Below, one piece after another: positions 11,071 through 23,866 of a stretch of 64,000 nt of DNA. Numbering within the stretch: position 1 is the stretch's first letter; every line of letters begins with the position of its first letter. The stretch is from Juglans regia. Its lineage: Eukaryota; Streptophyta; Magnoliopsida; Fagales; Juglandaceae. The notes beneath the pieces are model-generated. The model was given only the letters and a program-made list of their open reading frames with translations, did no database searches and had not been told where the DNA came from. Where the stretch lies: assembly GCF_001411555.2 (NCBI RefSeq), contig NC_049901.1, positions 15,043,190 through 15,107,189 of the forward strand, given 5' to 3'. The position numbers and the translations under genes are program-made.

Positions 11071-13095
11071 TTAGCTTCAATTTTTGCAAAAATATTGGCC
11101 GAAATGTGTCTGGAGCTCAACAATATTGGGAGATTCCAAATTTTCGACTACATTTGATCTCCATTCATATGTGGTATCTCTTCATAGTGGGGCTCTTATG
11201 CTTGAGCATGTTTCTAGTCTTCTCTCTCTTGGCATCTGTTTTGTAACTCTAGGGGAGGTAGATGAGGGTTGGATGGGTGTAATTTCTACTTCGTCGTATA
11301 AAATAAAACTTATTTATTTATTCTTTTTTAAATTTCCACAGGGTCACTGTTACTCATTGAATTTTGATGTTGGAGGTTGCCACCTACAAAGTCGCACATT
11401 GAACAAACGTAAAAGAGAGAACAATGACATAGACAATACCGAATAACATGGACTTTTTCAATGCTAGTAATGATACAAAGGCATTGGCATTTGGCCATCA
11501 ATTTCTTGACTTGCAAGATACGTGAAACTTGAGAGAATAATAATCCACAGGCCTTTAGCATAAGTGAAATTCAATTGAAATCATTATTAATGTCAAAAAC
11601 TTTGACAACGTGAAATTTCATTCACTACCTTTCTAGAGAAATATGGTGTTACATTTCCCCTTTAATATGTGTAACGCCCTTGCAAGGCTATGTTTTGACA
11701 CACTTACATTCCACACTATTAAATGATCAGCTTGAGTTTAATATCATTTGTGATAACATAAGAAAAGTTCAAACTACACCGAGGCTTATATTCGGAACAA
11801 CAAGTTAAAAGTTAGAATTCTAGCTTTATTGTAGTCGTTATAAATGTCAACAAGTTATTCCTAAATATTGTACGATTTTATTCACTACTCATCTAGTTAT
11901 ATGAGGTGTTACATTTATGGCTTAGGAAATTATTACCTAGCTGCTGTTTTTTGGGTTCATGCTACCAAACAATGCTACATTATCAAACAACCTCATTGTA
12001 GTCGGAAACCAATGAATATGACACCTTTTTTAAAGGTTTGGTATGCCTCACCTTCTACTAATTATTATTATTTTCATTGTTATTAGTATCATCACAATGG
12101 CAATATCATAAAAAATGTAAACCGATAGAGGGGAAGAATCTTAGCAAATGCCTCGAGCCAAATTTGACAAAGCTACATATAAAAATAAAAAATAAAAAAA
12201 AAATCCTAAAAAATAGATTAGAAGGATCTTGTGAAGTATTTTCTAAACCCAAACTCCAAGAGAGTGGTTATGGTGGTTGATGGGAAGCAGTCTAAACAAT
12301 GAGCTATTTTTTAGGGCCAACGACTTGTATTGTGTTGTACAGCTGTGCTGCGGTGATTGTTGATACTTTGTGGTTGTTAGTTTGAGGTAGATGGTTGTAG
12401 TTATATACATATGATATTTGCAATCTCTAGTGTTTGCAAGTTTTGTATACTCTTTTCAAAAAATATGGGTAAATTTAGAACCTATATGAAAAATAAATTT
12501 TTTAATGATAGATACCAATTTTTTCTTAAAGAGTGTGTGGAACTTACATTTCTTAAAATTGTATATAATATTACTCTTAATAAAATAGAACCAATCAAAC
12601 TTTGGAAAGTACTTGAGACTCATAGATTTTTTAGAAATGATAGTTGTAGTCGTGGAGTGACATGGAAAGAAACAATTTGTTATGTAGCATGAATGCTCTT
12701 TTGTGAGATTGTGACTGACATTTTGTCTATTGGACAACCCTTATACTCTTGACATAGTGTGAGACAAACCAATTTCATGTCTCTTGAGGTTTGATAAAAT
12801 GCTTATAAAAGAAGCGACTGTAGTGTTAACCATCAAACTATGAGGGAAATGACCTCAAGTAAAGATACAGAACGGGGATGAGCCAGGTAGAATTTCCACT
12901 AATGAGATGGTTAATGATTTTGAAGTTACAAATTTGAGGTTTCAATTGTTTAAACTTTTGTAGCGGATTATAATTATGAATGGATCAAGTTTTCCAACCA
13001 CTTTGCATAAACATTACAAGTTTGCACATTAGCCTAGGCTTCTGCAATGCCTACACGCTGCACCATAGTTAATAGCATTAATTCGATAGTGGCTC
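11071..13095. other. PME 3' flank, segmental duplication copy A
   Basis: No gene. The blocks here recur in the same order downstream of PME2: the 3' UTR-like block (GGGGAGGTAGATGAGGGTTGG at about 11253), a block around 11340-11530, one at 11550-11855 (ending AAATGTCAACAAGTT), one at 11860-12060, then 12060-13090. The partners lie at 28042-28490, 30100-30598 and 43312-44930. Relative to copy B, copy A lacks the pieces corresponding to 28455-29900. This is the non-coding part of one large duplication unit. Confidence 0.75.
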
Positions 13096-13671
13096 ATTGA
13101 GAACTGCGAATTCTTAGGCAATCAAGATACACTCTATGCTACTCCCTTCACCAATTCTACAAATTATGCTGCATCCAGGCAAACGTGGATTTCATTTTTG
13201 GAAACTCAGCATCAGTTTTTGAAGACTGCCAGATCTTAGTCTGTCCCGGCAAGTAGATCTAGCAAAGGGCGAGGAAAATACTGTCACTTCACATAGCACA
13301 AATGACCCTGCACAATCCACAAGTTTTGTTTTTTAGAATTGCTTGATAAATGGCACCATGGAATACATGGTACTGTATCATAACAATCCCAAAGTACACA
13401 TTAATTATTTAGGGAGGCCATGGAAGCTGTACTCAAGGCTAGTTTTTATACACTGCAACTTAGAAGTTCTTATTACACCAGAAGACTGAATACCATGGGA
13501 TGACGATTTTGCATTGAAAACACTCTATTATGGGGAATTTTGGAATTTTGGACCAGGCTCCAATTTGTCCCAGAGGGTAACATGGAGTAGCCAAATCCCG
13601 ACAGGGCACAAACTCACATATTCTGTCTAGAATTTTATCCAAGGAGATGAGTGGATTCCATCTTCTCAGTA
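13096..13671 (+). pseudogene. Pectinesterase exon 2 fragment (third PME copy, decayed)
   Basis: The start of this tract matches the PME exon 2 from [14 protein letters not shown] onward and runs to the normal end of the gene. It is broken: a few bases are lost after the TLYA codons, the conserved GWMPW tryptophan codon region reads as a stop (GACTGAATACC at about 13484), and a TAG follows TATTCTGTC near the 3' end. Exon 1 and the start of exon 2 are missing; at about 13095 it joins block G sequence. The catalytic [10 protein letters not shown] and LGRPWK are still legible. It is followed by its own copy of the PME 3' flank. Confidence 0.93.
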
Positions 13672-14454
13672 ATTAGCTTCAAATTTTGCAGAAATATTGG
13701 TCGTAATGTGTTCGGAACTCAACAATATTGAGAGATTCCAAATTTTCTGCTACATTTGATCTCCATCCATATGTGGTATCTCTTCACAGTAGGGCTCTTA
13801 TGCTTGAGCATGTTTCCAGTCTTCTCTCTCCTGGCATTTGTTGTGTAACTTTGGGGGAGGTAGATGAGAATTGGATGGGTGTAATTTCTACTTTGTCGTA
13901 TAAAATAAAACCTGTTTATTTTTTCATTTTTATAAATTTCCACAGGATCACTGTCACTCATTGAATTTTGATGTTGGAGGTTGTCACCCACGAAGTCGCA
14001 CATTGAACAAATGTAAAAGAGAGAAAAATGACACAAACAATACCAAATAACATGGACTTTTTCAATGCTAGTTATGATTCAAAGGCATTGGCATCAATTT
14101 CTTGACTTTCAAGATATGTGAAACTCGAGAGAATAATAATCCACATGCCTTTAGCATAAGTGAGATTCAATTGAAATCATTATTAATCTCAAGAACTCTC
14201 TCTTTGACAACGTGAAATTTCATTCACTACCTTTCTAGAGAAATATGGTGTTACATTTCCCCTCTAATATGTGTAACACCCTTCGAGGGTATGTTTTGAT
14301 GCACTTACACTCCACACTATAAAATGATCAATTTGAGTTTAATATCATTTGTGATAACATAAGAAAAGTTCAAACTATGTCAAGGCTTATATCCTAAACA
14401 ATAAGTTAAAAGTTAGAATTCCAGCGTTATTGAAGTTGTTATAAATGTCAACAG
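13672..14454. other. PME 3' flank, copy A'
   Basis: No gene. This repeats 11071-11855 at high similarity (same GGAGGTAGATGAG block, same AACATGGACTTTTTCAATGCT block, same CTTTAGCATAAG block). It breaks off after AAATGTCAACA at 14454, where retrotransposon sequence starts. Confidence 0.8.
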
Positions 14455-14788
14455 AATTCTCATCGACAACGAAAGCTCCGCAGACATACTGTTCTGGGAA
14501 GCTTTAGTCAAAATGGGAATCGAAACTTCCTTGCTGGTGGCCGTCCCCATACCCTTGAAAGGCTTCTTTGGAGGCATCGTTCAGCCAGTGAGAACCATCA
14601 CCTTGTCTGTCCTGGTGGGAAGTGCCCCATGCGTGGTTCCCATTATGGTCAACTTCCTAGTGGTGAAAACTCCATCAGCCTACAATGCCATCATAGGAAG
14701 ACCCACCCTCAACTGTTTAAAGGTCGTCACGTCGACTTATTACCTCAAAATGAATTTCCCAACTTCCCAGGAGGTGGGAGAGGCTTGA
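14455..14788 (+). pseudogene. Retrotransposon aspartic protease remnant
   Basis: Reading from the junction gives ILIDNESSADILFWEAL and, further on, SAYNAIIGRPTLNCLK and STYYLKMNFPT, the pattern of a plant Ty3/gypsy retropepsin. The active-site motif, usually D-(N/T)-G-(S/A)-S, is D-N-E-S-S here. Losing that glycine should abolish activity. The frame stops at 14786-14788, and only the usual QxxARxCY-like linker follows before non-coding repeats. The frame lacks its upstream start. Confidence 0.85.
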
Positions 14789-15069
14789 GGGGAACAAGTG
14801 TCGGCAATGAAGTGCCATGTGCAGGAGTTGAAGCAAAAAGATGAAGAACCTGCCCGGGACTGCACCAAGGGGACGAAATAGGCCGGACAACGCTAGAAAA
14901 ACAACGGCAAGCTCTTATCCATGATTTGCCTGGCCTAGTTTCAAGGGGGGAAGGAATAGGGCAAGGCTTTCAAGGCAATTCAGAACATCGGCTCTAAGAT
15001 CTCGCCTTACAAGTACAGCACCAACAAATAAAAACAGAATACAGTTAACAAGATACACAGCGACAAAGT

Positions 15070-16080
15070 CATCAACAACTTACCTCCCGCTAGTCACCAC
15101 AGGGAAATGTAAGCTTGAGTGTTGCCTTGTCCCTCCTGCGAGGGAGAGCTGGTCAGTTGATGGCAGCCTGAAAACAAAACATACCTTTTTTGCGAACATC
15201 AATAGGGAAAGGTCGGCCTAAGGGTGGCCTTATCCCTCCAGCGGACGAGAGCGGGACTAGCATACGGCCCTCCCGAATACATTACCCTGACCTCCGTTGC
15301 AAAAGAGTGTGGGATCGGCGCCGGACTGACCCAACACTTACCTTCCCTATGATATCAACGAGCAGGAGGGGATCCAGTAACAAACTGCCTGAACAACTTA
15401 CCTCCCCGAGGGACATTATAGGGAAAGGTTGGCCTGGGTGGCCTTATCCCTCTAGTGGAGGAGAGCGGGACCGGCATATAGCCTTCTCGAATAAATTACC
15501 CCGACTCCTGTCACGGCGAAGAGCCGTCAACCTATTGCCACCCGAACTTACCTCCCCACTGGGTACCACAGGGAAATGTAGGCCTTAAGATTGTCTTATC
15601 CCTCCCGCGATGGATTGCGGGTAGTTCTCTGCTATCCGACGTCAGAGATTTTTACCTTTCTCCTATGTGTCAACAAGCGGGAGCGGGTACAGAAACATAT
15701 TGCTTGAAAACTTACCTCCCTGCGGGACACTATAGGGAAAGGTCGGCCCGAGGGTGGCCTTATACCTTTCGTAGAGGATAACGGGACCCGCATACGGCCC
15801 TCTAGAATACTTACCCAGACTTCCACTACGACTGCGAGTGAAGAGTGAGTCTAGCACCAGCCTAGCAAAAAGAATTACTCTTTCATATCATGTCAACGAG
15901 CGAGAGTGGATCCAGTTACAAACCGGCATACAACCCTCCCGAATCAATTAGCCCGATTCTCATCACGAAAAATAAGTGAACTGCTCTATTGGCAGCTCGA
16001 AGAAGTTACCTCCTTTGGGAAGAGAAAGGGGCAGGCTAGCTTGAGGTAGCTCGACCCCATCCCAATGGAGAGCAGGTTTG
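15070..16080. repeat. Degenerate tandem repeats in the gypsy element
   Basis: A module recurs at about 15080, 15190, 15398, 15546, 15708 and 16006. It has CTTACCTCCC, then AYAGGGAAAGGTCGGCC, then GGTGGCCTTATCCCTC, then GAGAGCGGGACC and GGCATACGGCCCTC. Some units have only the first half, so spacing alternates between roughly 110 and 200 bases. A further half-unit is at about 17806-17890. Such repeats are typical of the non-coding region of Tat-type elements. Confidence 0.75.
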
Positions 16081-18399
16081 AGTCTTACAACTACCAAAAG
16101 AAAGGAAGCTTCAAAGAAAAGAAGTAAAGAGAAGCCGCACAAAGCCTAGACAAACAAAAAACATACAGAGAAGGTACAATCGGGTACACATATTTACTTT
16201 ATCACTCAATGCAGAATTACAAAAAAAAAATGGGGAAAGCAACAGGAGTACAAGAAGAAATACAGCAAGGAAAGCACGAAGACAACACAAAAAATAAAAT
16301 ATGAAAGCGGTACAGCAAGCAAGGCATAGAAAACTACAGTGCAGGGTTAGCTGAAAATAATATGCGAGAAGTACACGGTCTAATACACAAAATCATTTTA
16401 TTAACTTTACTACAATGCGAAAGGCAGGTTACATCATGAAGTCAAATTATAAGGGAAGAGTTACATCTCAAAGCCGCTTGAAACCACTGAACTACAAAGG
16501 ATAATTCGCACTGGGAACCTCATGCATTCCAAGGAACCGCCTGCAGTGCCATCGACTCCACACACACACATATGAGAGAAAAGTCAAGGGAAGGATTTGA
16601 GACTGCAAACCCTACTGAGATTGTCTCAACAGCCATGAATGAAGAGCACATAATCATAGAGCTGGTGGAGTCAACCCTACAGGTGCGACCTAGGTCGAAG
16701 ATCTCCACCATTACGACGTGTCGATAACACCAGAAAATGCCAACTGACCGCCAAAGATACGATATGTTGTACGGTTGCATAGGACTAGAGGAGGAGGAAT
16801 GTTCTGGTGAAGAGGCGCTCTCGAGTGCAAAGAAACCAGACAGTAAACGGCAGTCACCTCCTGGGAAAGCCACGACAAAGACAGCGCCAAGAACCAGAGC
16901 GCCCCAGGGGCCAACCTCAATGAAGGATTTCGACTGAATTGAAGAGATTCTCATATCAAGATAAGCAAAATTGAAGAGGGAGGCGGCCGCCACGGCGACG
17001 AGGCTGTTCACCAATGCAACAAAAGCACTTCTCCACTGCAAAGAACCAGGTGGCGAGTTCGGTTGTAGAGAAACTTTTGAAGTGGGGCCTCGTAAGCAAA
17101 AAAGGCAAGAACGAGGAAGCATAATAAGCAAAAGGGCGGGAACAAAAACGAAGGGTCTGGAGCTCCATCAGCAAAGTGGGTGGCTCCACCTTCTAACACA
17201 AACGCCACCACCACTGGCGGCGACCTAACTCCATTGGAGGATTTGTCGCCCACTAGGGTGAGAAGAGTACATCATGGCAAGGATGAACATGAAAACGATA
17301 TGAAGGAACTTCGAAAAAAGAGAAAGGCAGAAGTGATTATGATGAAAAATTTAATTGGGAAAGGGGTCCTTATAATGCAAGGCGGGCTTTGACCTACTCA
17401 TCATCATAAATTCTCCAATCACCACCGAGTGCCACATATCCTCCCTCCAGATGATCAGAATTCCTTGGTTACCGCAACCGCCATAGCACGTATCTGTTGA
17501 TGTGATGGGCATAGTTAATGCCAATAAAGAAAGGAGCCATAACTCAGAAACTGAAGGGATGCCGTTTAATGATGAAACGTAATTGGCGAAGTGTAGCCAC
17601 ATACGTAAAAAAAAAAAAAATGATGTGGCTATCGGGGTGACCAAACTTCGGCCGAATGACCCATACCAGCCGCAACAGTTGAATGCTTCAGTTTGTTCCC
17701 TTAAAACTTATCTAAATACTATTTCACTAATGTAATTATTGCCTGCAGTATAAAAATCAGTTGATCCCAGTCAATAGAGCCAACTCCACTAAGGGGGAAC
17801 CCTGTCAACAACTTCCCTCCCACGGTGAGACTTAAGGGGAAGGTAGGCCTAAAATGTTGATTTGTCCCACTTGCAAAAGAATGCAGGCCAGCCCCTGACC
17901 GGATGAGAAGCAAAACCTCCACTAGCAGAATCTTCCCCTGCAAGGTGAAGGACGCCAGCAGCGTAGGACGGAAAGAAAATGAAGGCACGATAAACACGGC
18001 CACCAGAGCAATAATCGCGGAAATAACGAGTGTTTAAGGGGCGACAACCCGCGGAGGAGAAACAAGCTCAGCTTGAACAACCAGCGGGGTAGGCGAGAGA
18101 GTCACGAACAAGGAAGAAAGGGAAGGCAAGCAAAGGCAAGTGCATTATGAGTAAAATATCTGTATTAACTAGTATATCTCTGTGTACAAGCCGCTAGACG
18201 ATAAAGTGCAGACGCATGTTCAAAAAGTAAAAAGAAAAAAAAAAGGGAAGGTACAACAAGGCTAGGTACAACAAGGCTCAAAAAGATCTTATATTTCGAC
18301 GCCAGGAGTCATGGCCCCAACAACGGCAGAAGTAGGATTGCCCAACTCAACGGCCTTGGAGACAAGGCCGACTGGATCCCCCGACGTCCGTAATGGCAT

Positions 18400-20621
18400 G
18401 AAACCGGTCAGCATGTCGCTTTTCCCTAGATCGTGGTTGCATTCAAAGGACACCTTGTTGGTTGGGATATCATTAGGCGCAAGTCACTGAATATACTAGG
18501 CAAAAGATCTTGAATGCAGCTTTGGGCTTTGGAGCAGAAATGACCGCATCGACTTGAAAGCTTTATTGACCTCTTGCCCCCACACCTTATCGCAGAGAGT
18601 CGGGAACCATCTTAGCTGCTTATGTAAGAAAAGGTTGGCATCTTAGAGGCTTGTGCACAATTGCTCAACCCGGTCAACTTCCCCCTACAACTACTTTTTC
18701 TTTGACTGTTCTAGGGAGAGGTCGGCCTAGAGATTGTGATTGATCTGTTCCAGTTGGGTTTTCTTCTCCTCCCACTTTTTCTTGGGCTTCCAAAGACGAC
18801 GCTCCGACCTTGTCAACGTCTTACGCTCTTTTGACAAGTCCTATCTCAGCTCCTCGAGTTCGGACTTTAGCCATTCATTCTGTTCCTTGTGGCTTTAAGC
18901 ACGATCCAAACACCCCAAAGCAGCCGCCTCCTAATCGTCCACAATAAAATCTGCAAGCTGTGAAGTGCCCTGATGACACAAAAGTAATGTTAAGAAGAGA
19001 AAGAGAACAGAGACAAGAGAATGAGAGGAAAAAAGCAGTCAAACCTCATGAAAGAAGGATGATAGGCATTCGACAACCCGCCCCACAACATCATCTCGGC
19101 TCCCTTCCATGGCCAGTTGAGACAAGGAAGGGAGGATCTCCTCAAGATTGGCAAACTTAGAAAACTCCTTGGGGACCTCGGAGGGAGCAGCCAGGTCATC
19201 ACTTAAACGCCCCATGGGAGGGCCAATAGTAGCATCCGGAAGAGAGTCGCCACCTGCAAGGAGCACCGCTTGAGCAGGCAGGTCGACAACTGGGACCCTC
19301 AGACCAGCATCAGTTGGGGCTGAAGAATCTGCAATAAAAACGTCAGACTCTCGAAGATCTCAACATTGGGGGGGACTGACCTCACATGCAACCTTTTGCA
19401 CCCGCATGGGGATCTGAAAAAGCTTCCCTTCCCTCACTGGCCTCCTCACGGGAGAGATCCTCGGCAGTCGAGTCAGACGAGAAAGGGGGAGAGACCTAAG
19501 AAGTAGAATGCTGCCCCTCTCAGAGAGGAGAGGATGCAAAAATATTCTCGAGGAGGTTGCCCATGTCAACCTTAACCCCGGGTGCATCTTGAATCATCAT
19601 CACCAAAGAAGGTACCGTGGGAGGACTGGCCACCTGTTAGACCGTTATGACCATAGCAAAGGCCAACTTGGTAATCAAATGACCAACCTCCAAAGATACC
19701 GCTTCCTGCTCCAAAAGGACCTGAACTCCGGGAAGGGGTCTGTCCTCAGCAGACCTTGTGGGATTGCTTCCTTTTATTTGAGAAAAGAAGGCTCGAGGTG
19801 CGCTTTCAGAGTAGGGCAGCTTGCAGCCGCTCAGTCAGCGACCTATCACTAGAAGAAAGGTGCCCCAAGGGAGGCAAGGAACTCTCCAGACTTTCCTTAG
19901 AAATGAGAACCTTGGAGCAGACGCCATCAGGATGTTTCTACACCCACTCCCGCACAATCACGAGGCGCGTTGATTAGTAAGGAGTGGCTATTGGATGAAC
20001 GACCTTATCCTCCAGAACTGTTCCCCAATCTGTATATATGGGGAACTCTCGGCGGCCCACTTGACCCACCAAGAACTCCCAACCATGGCCCGAGAAAAAG
20101 AAAAACTTAAGGGAGCAGTCTTTTACCTTGCGATACCATTATTCCAAAGTAACCAAGGCATGGGACGCCTTGAAACTGCAGACATTACCTTTTAAGCGAA
20201 GCACCCTGTGCGCTAGTAGAAACTCGTGACTAGAAATGTCAACATCCTCTGGGTAGGATTCCAACAATGCCCATCGCCAGATGATGCTGTAACAGATCAA
20301 TAACCTCTAGGCATTCAGATGCAGTTGTGAAGGGCCCAATCCCAGGCGGTCCAAAAGTTTGCAGATGGGTCAAGGAAAGGGCAGTCTCAAACCACACAAA
20401 AACATGGAAGGATATAGGGCTACTTTGCTGGAATGGCCATCGGAGTCAACAACACCCTCACTCGGGCCTGGGACTTCAAAGGCGACGGTTTCTGGCACTC
20501 GACATGTGGAGGCCAAGGAGGCCAGTACGGATTTATTGGTGGACGAGCGCCACCCACTCCCCAAAAACACTGGACTAGCGTCTGCAGAAATGCTGGGTTG
20601 AATGGGCTTTTCAGGGGCCAT
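18400..20621 (-). pseudogene. Antisense ORF relic of the gypsy element (transposase_28-like)
   Basis: On the minus strand an ATG at 20621 opens MAPEKPIQPSISADASPV and continues to LCGLRLPFP, then, past a stop, PICKLLDRLGLGPFTTASEC and LLQHHLAMGIVGILP. This resembles the domain often labelled 'putative gypsy type transposon' in plant proteins. Farther along, at about 18940-18700, lies a charged coiled-coil-like stretch (EQNEWLKSELEELR, KKWEEKKTQLEQ). Stops and frameshifts are frequent. It runs antisense to the protease and LTR. Family assignment is from memory of conserved motifs. Confidence 0.5.
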
Positions 20622-21125
20622 CACTGCCAAAGGGCAAAGAAGCGAAGAAAATGATTGGAAAGAAGGAGAGTAAAAAAGACAAGAATGGCGAGACAATTGT
20701 AGAGGAATGAAAAGCAGGCCAGGACCCACTCCACATTTTATAAAAAAAAGGCAACGGGAAGGCTCCCACAAATCGTCGTAACTGGGGTACACACCGCTTT
20801 AGTTTTCGGGAATGCAGTTCACAGAGCGACATCCATGCGAAGAGTCGCCTGACACCTCTTCATTAATGAGCTTAAGAAGGTGTGATGAAAAGATGAGCCC
20901 ATCATGAGGGAGCATCATCAGAAGTAGCCAACTCATAGAAGCCCCCCTCCGGACAACTGAAAGCCTTAAAACAATATTTGGCCTTAGGAGGAGGGTGAGG
21001 CAATTCACAATAAAAATTCCCACCACCTATGAGAATTAGCGGGGTAACTGTACGAGAGATTTCCTCCCCTACCCAAGGCCCAGGAGGCCCAGCCAAGCCA
21101 AACCCAAGACAAAAGGGGAAAGACC

Positions 21126-21724
21126 TGGCCTGCTAAGAGAACCCCCTATACACGACCTGAGAAAGGAGATAGTGCAATAGGAGATGTGACTCGTCGGGAC
21201 TTGATGGTCTGAGATCCCTCGGGTAATGTCCAAACATCAAGTGCCCACCCACTTGGTAGGCGCAACATGTGGAGGATCATCAATCTACTGACAAGGAAAG
21301 TATGGACAGACCAGGGGAATAGTAGAACAAGGGAAGAAGGTTGGAGAACCACGCCTCATTTAATGGCACTGTAGCCCGGGCGTCACACCACATTAATTGA
21401 ACCGTCACCGGACCACGCCACATTTAAAGAATCTGACGAAATGAACAGTACGAGGACTCCAGATCCCATAGCAACATACCTGATTTGCTCATCGAATATC
21501 TAGTATAAATAGCTAATCCCAGGTACGAGAATTCTCTCTGATTTTTGAAGTTTCCTCACTTATTTACTACACTCCAAAAACATTTACTGACTTTGGCATC
21601 AAAGGCTCCCCAACTCCAAGGCCGCCCTCTCAAGCCACATTCATCCTTCTCCTTACAGAGCCCATTGTAAAGACCTGAGTTGTTTGGAGCCTGGTCCAAG
21701 GGTGTGCGAAACACGACATCAGCA
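21126..21724 (+). repeat. Probable 3' LTR of the gypsy element
   Basis: The LTR is taken from TGGCCTGC, just after the purine tract at 21111-21123, to the terminal CA of ACGACATCAGCA. It has a TATAAATA box at 21504-21511 and a CT-rich R/U5-like stretch. No second LTR exists in the window, so the start is inferred from the purine tract. Host PME-flank sequence resumes at about 21738. Confidence 0.5.
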
Positions 21725-21737
21725 GTAAATTTATATC

Positions 21738-23046
21738 ATTGTGTAACTCTGGGGGAGGTAGATGAGTATTGGATGGGTTTAATTTCTACTCCATCGTATA
21801 AAATAAAACTTTTTTTTTTTTTATAAATTTCCCCTAGGTCACTGTCACTCATTGAAATTTCATGTTGGAGGTTGCCACCCACTAAGTCACACGTTTAACA
21901 AGCATAAAAGAGAGAAAAATGACACAAACAATACCGAATAACATGGACTTTTTCAATGCTAGTAATGGTACAAAGGCATTAGCATTTGGCTATCAATTTC
22001 TTGACTTGCAGGATATGTGCAGTTGCAACAAGAAGTCCAATTTCACGGCATGCGCTCTTAATAGCTTGCCGACAAGGTTAAGGTTCCCTTAAAACGGTTT
22101 ATTGCTCATTTTGTATGGCTCATTTCACTTTTTACTCTCTCAACATCCTCAATGGATTAGTTAAAAGCTAAATCCATCACATATTTAGCTATTAGATCCC
22201 AAATATCATCACAACGGATTAGCTAAAATCTAAATATTTGAACTTTAGCTACAGTGAACACAAAAATCATTTCTAAATTTGCTAGTTACTGTAAATACAC
22301 CAAATGTATATTTTATCATTTATCTCTCTCTCTGCTTTCATGTCTGCTTTCAAATTGAATGAAAGTAATATTACTAGGTGATGTTTAGGGGGTACTGCTT
22401 CAAGTAAATTAACCATTTAGGGGCATGGATTCAAGTAAATTAACTATTTTCAAGTAAATTTCTATATTTTCTAAGTAACTATTAATGCACGGCTTCAGTT
22501 TACTCATAAAAAAAAAAAAAAAAAACCATTAATGCATGGCTCATATGTTGGGGGGCCTCACATGGTACCAGACTCTCTTTTTTGTTTAGACTATGATTAC
22601 TAATTAACATAATTTAATTAGAATATGATTACTAATTAATATATAAATGGTAAAATATGATAAAATAAAATCAATAAAATTAAATATGTTTTTAATTATT
22701 AATTACTCATTATTATATAATGAATAAATAGATAATTCAATGTAGGGATTTGATATGAATAGCAAAAGTCAAATTCATCTTATATAATTTTATTGTTATA
22801 TAAAGAGAAAATAGTTATTCGAATGTGGGGACTTATGTGAATGGAATAACCAAAAGCCGAACTCATTTTACATTCATCAAAAGTGTACTTTAGTTTTGAC
22901 TAGTGTATTGAGGATGCTTAAGGGAGACTTAAATTCAAGCAATAACTCGAGAGAATCTTTTTACTGCCAATAATATCCTCCTTTTGATATGATTATCCAT
23001 GTCCATATGCCAAATAGGACCATGCTTGGGAGAGGTGACATGGGAG
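21738..23046. other. PME 3' flank, copy A''
   Basis: No gene. It holds another copy of the PME 3' block (GTGTAACTCTGGGGGAGG), the AACATGGACTTTTTCAATGCT block, and a block starting CAACAAGAAGTCC that matches 28455-28790. An AT-rich stretch follows (22140-22920), then TTTTTACTGCCAATAATATCC, matching 29795 on. It supplies the empty sites for the MITE at 28494 and the Mutator-like element at 28795. Confidence 0.75.
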
Positions 23047-23866
23047 TAGGACTGAACAAAAAAGCTGCCTGATTTCTAATTTCGTTTTTCCGGGCTGACC
23101 TGACCCAATTAGCTTCCGAATCGGGACCGGAATTACCCGACCCGTTTAAAAATAGCCGGTTATTAGCCGATACCTGAATTGAGCACTGTGCCACTCATCA
23201 CCCCAATATCTTCTTCTTCCATTCTTCAGATCATTTCCCATAGGCAAAGCCGATTCTGAATCAGCAAGAAGGTGGTAGTCATACTACTTCTCCATCCATG
23301 GCTTCTGAAGAGAAATGACTAACCGATCGAGTTCAATGGGGAGAGACATGTACACTTCTAGGCTGTAAAAGATAACTGCATCATTGCCGGAGGCTTGCAT
23401 GAAGAAGTTGACACCAATTGTAGCTATAAGAATTTGGCAGATGGGTCGAGATGGAGTTAACAGAAGTTCTTTCCAAACACCTTGCCCATGCCAGTTGCTT
23501 GAAGAAGAAGAAGTAGAAACATGGCTGGAGAAAGAAGTGACTTTCACTATGTCTGCAAGTCTGAATTCAGCTTCCTCTTTAGTTTCCGATATTTTAATCA
23601 AAACCTGCTTTTGAGAGAATCCACCAAGATCTCTTTTTGGGTTGATGAAAGACCATCATCTATCCATGTTTGGGATTTTTACTTTTTATTTTCTTTTGAG
23701 AATTCAATGTCCAGATTTGACCCAAATGAAGTATTTGAGAATTAATTATACTGATGTCGGGTCAAGTAATCGGCCAAACGGTTAAACGGCTAAACGAAAC
23801 AATCCTATTTCGGGTCAGGTCAGAAATTGAATTTTTCGGGTTGGGTCGAGTCGAATAATAGCCCTA
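23047..23866. mobile_element. hAT-like non-autonomous element with captured gene piece
   Basis: This 820-bp insertion begins TAGGACTG and ends TAGCCCTA, the TAGGG...CCCTA style of hAT ends. It is flanked by a perfect 8-bp duplication CATGGGAG (23039-23046 and 23867-23874). The paralogous site at about 29870-29885 is empty (GACATGGGAGAATTGCG). Subterminal GACCTGACCC / GGGTCAGGTC and GGTTGGGTCG motifs are arranged in opposite orientation at the two ends. The middle carries a polyol-transporter fragment; no transposase is present. Confidence 0.82.
23310..23660 (-). pseudogene. Polyol/monosaccharide transporter fragment (PLT-type)
   Basis: The minus strand encodes a central piece of a plant polyol transporter: VLIKISETKEEAEFRLADI, then GQGVWKELLLTPSRP and QILIATIGVNFFMQASGNDA. 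This is the part around the cytoplasmic loop and the start of the seventh membrane span of the major facilitator family. The terminal SLEVYMSLP replaces the expected SPEVF region and decays. The piece has no promoter or termini and lies wholly inside the hAT-like element, which indicates capture. It cannot encode a transporter. Confidence 0.85.

Larger units (their letters stand above)
14455..21724 (+). mobile_element. Decayed Ty3/gypsy element, probable Tat lineage
   Basis: A 5'-truncated element lacks its 5' LTR, gag, reverse transcriptase and integrase. What remains, in order, is a sense protease piece (14455-14788), repeat-rich GC-rich non-coding DNA (15070-16080 and on to about 18200), a relic of an antisense ORF with a gypsy-type 'transposase' domain and coiled coil (20621-18400), a purine tract AAAAGGGGAAAGA at 21111-21123, and a 3' LTR. 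A large non-coding region and an antisense extra ORF are known traits of the Tat/Ogre/Retand group, hence the lineage call. The two host borders are not contiguous in the duplicated flank, so recombination has followed the insertion. Confidence 0.6.

Noticed and set aside
16520..17131. A 203-codon minus-strand frame
   Set aside because: It lies in the non-coding part of the gypsy relic and shows no recognisable domain. The opposite strand gives equally long frames.
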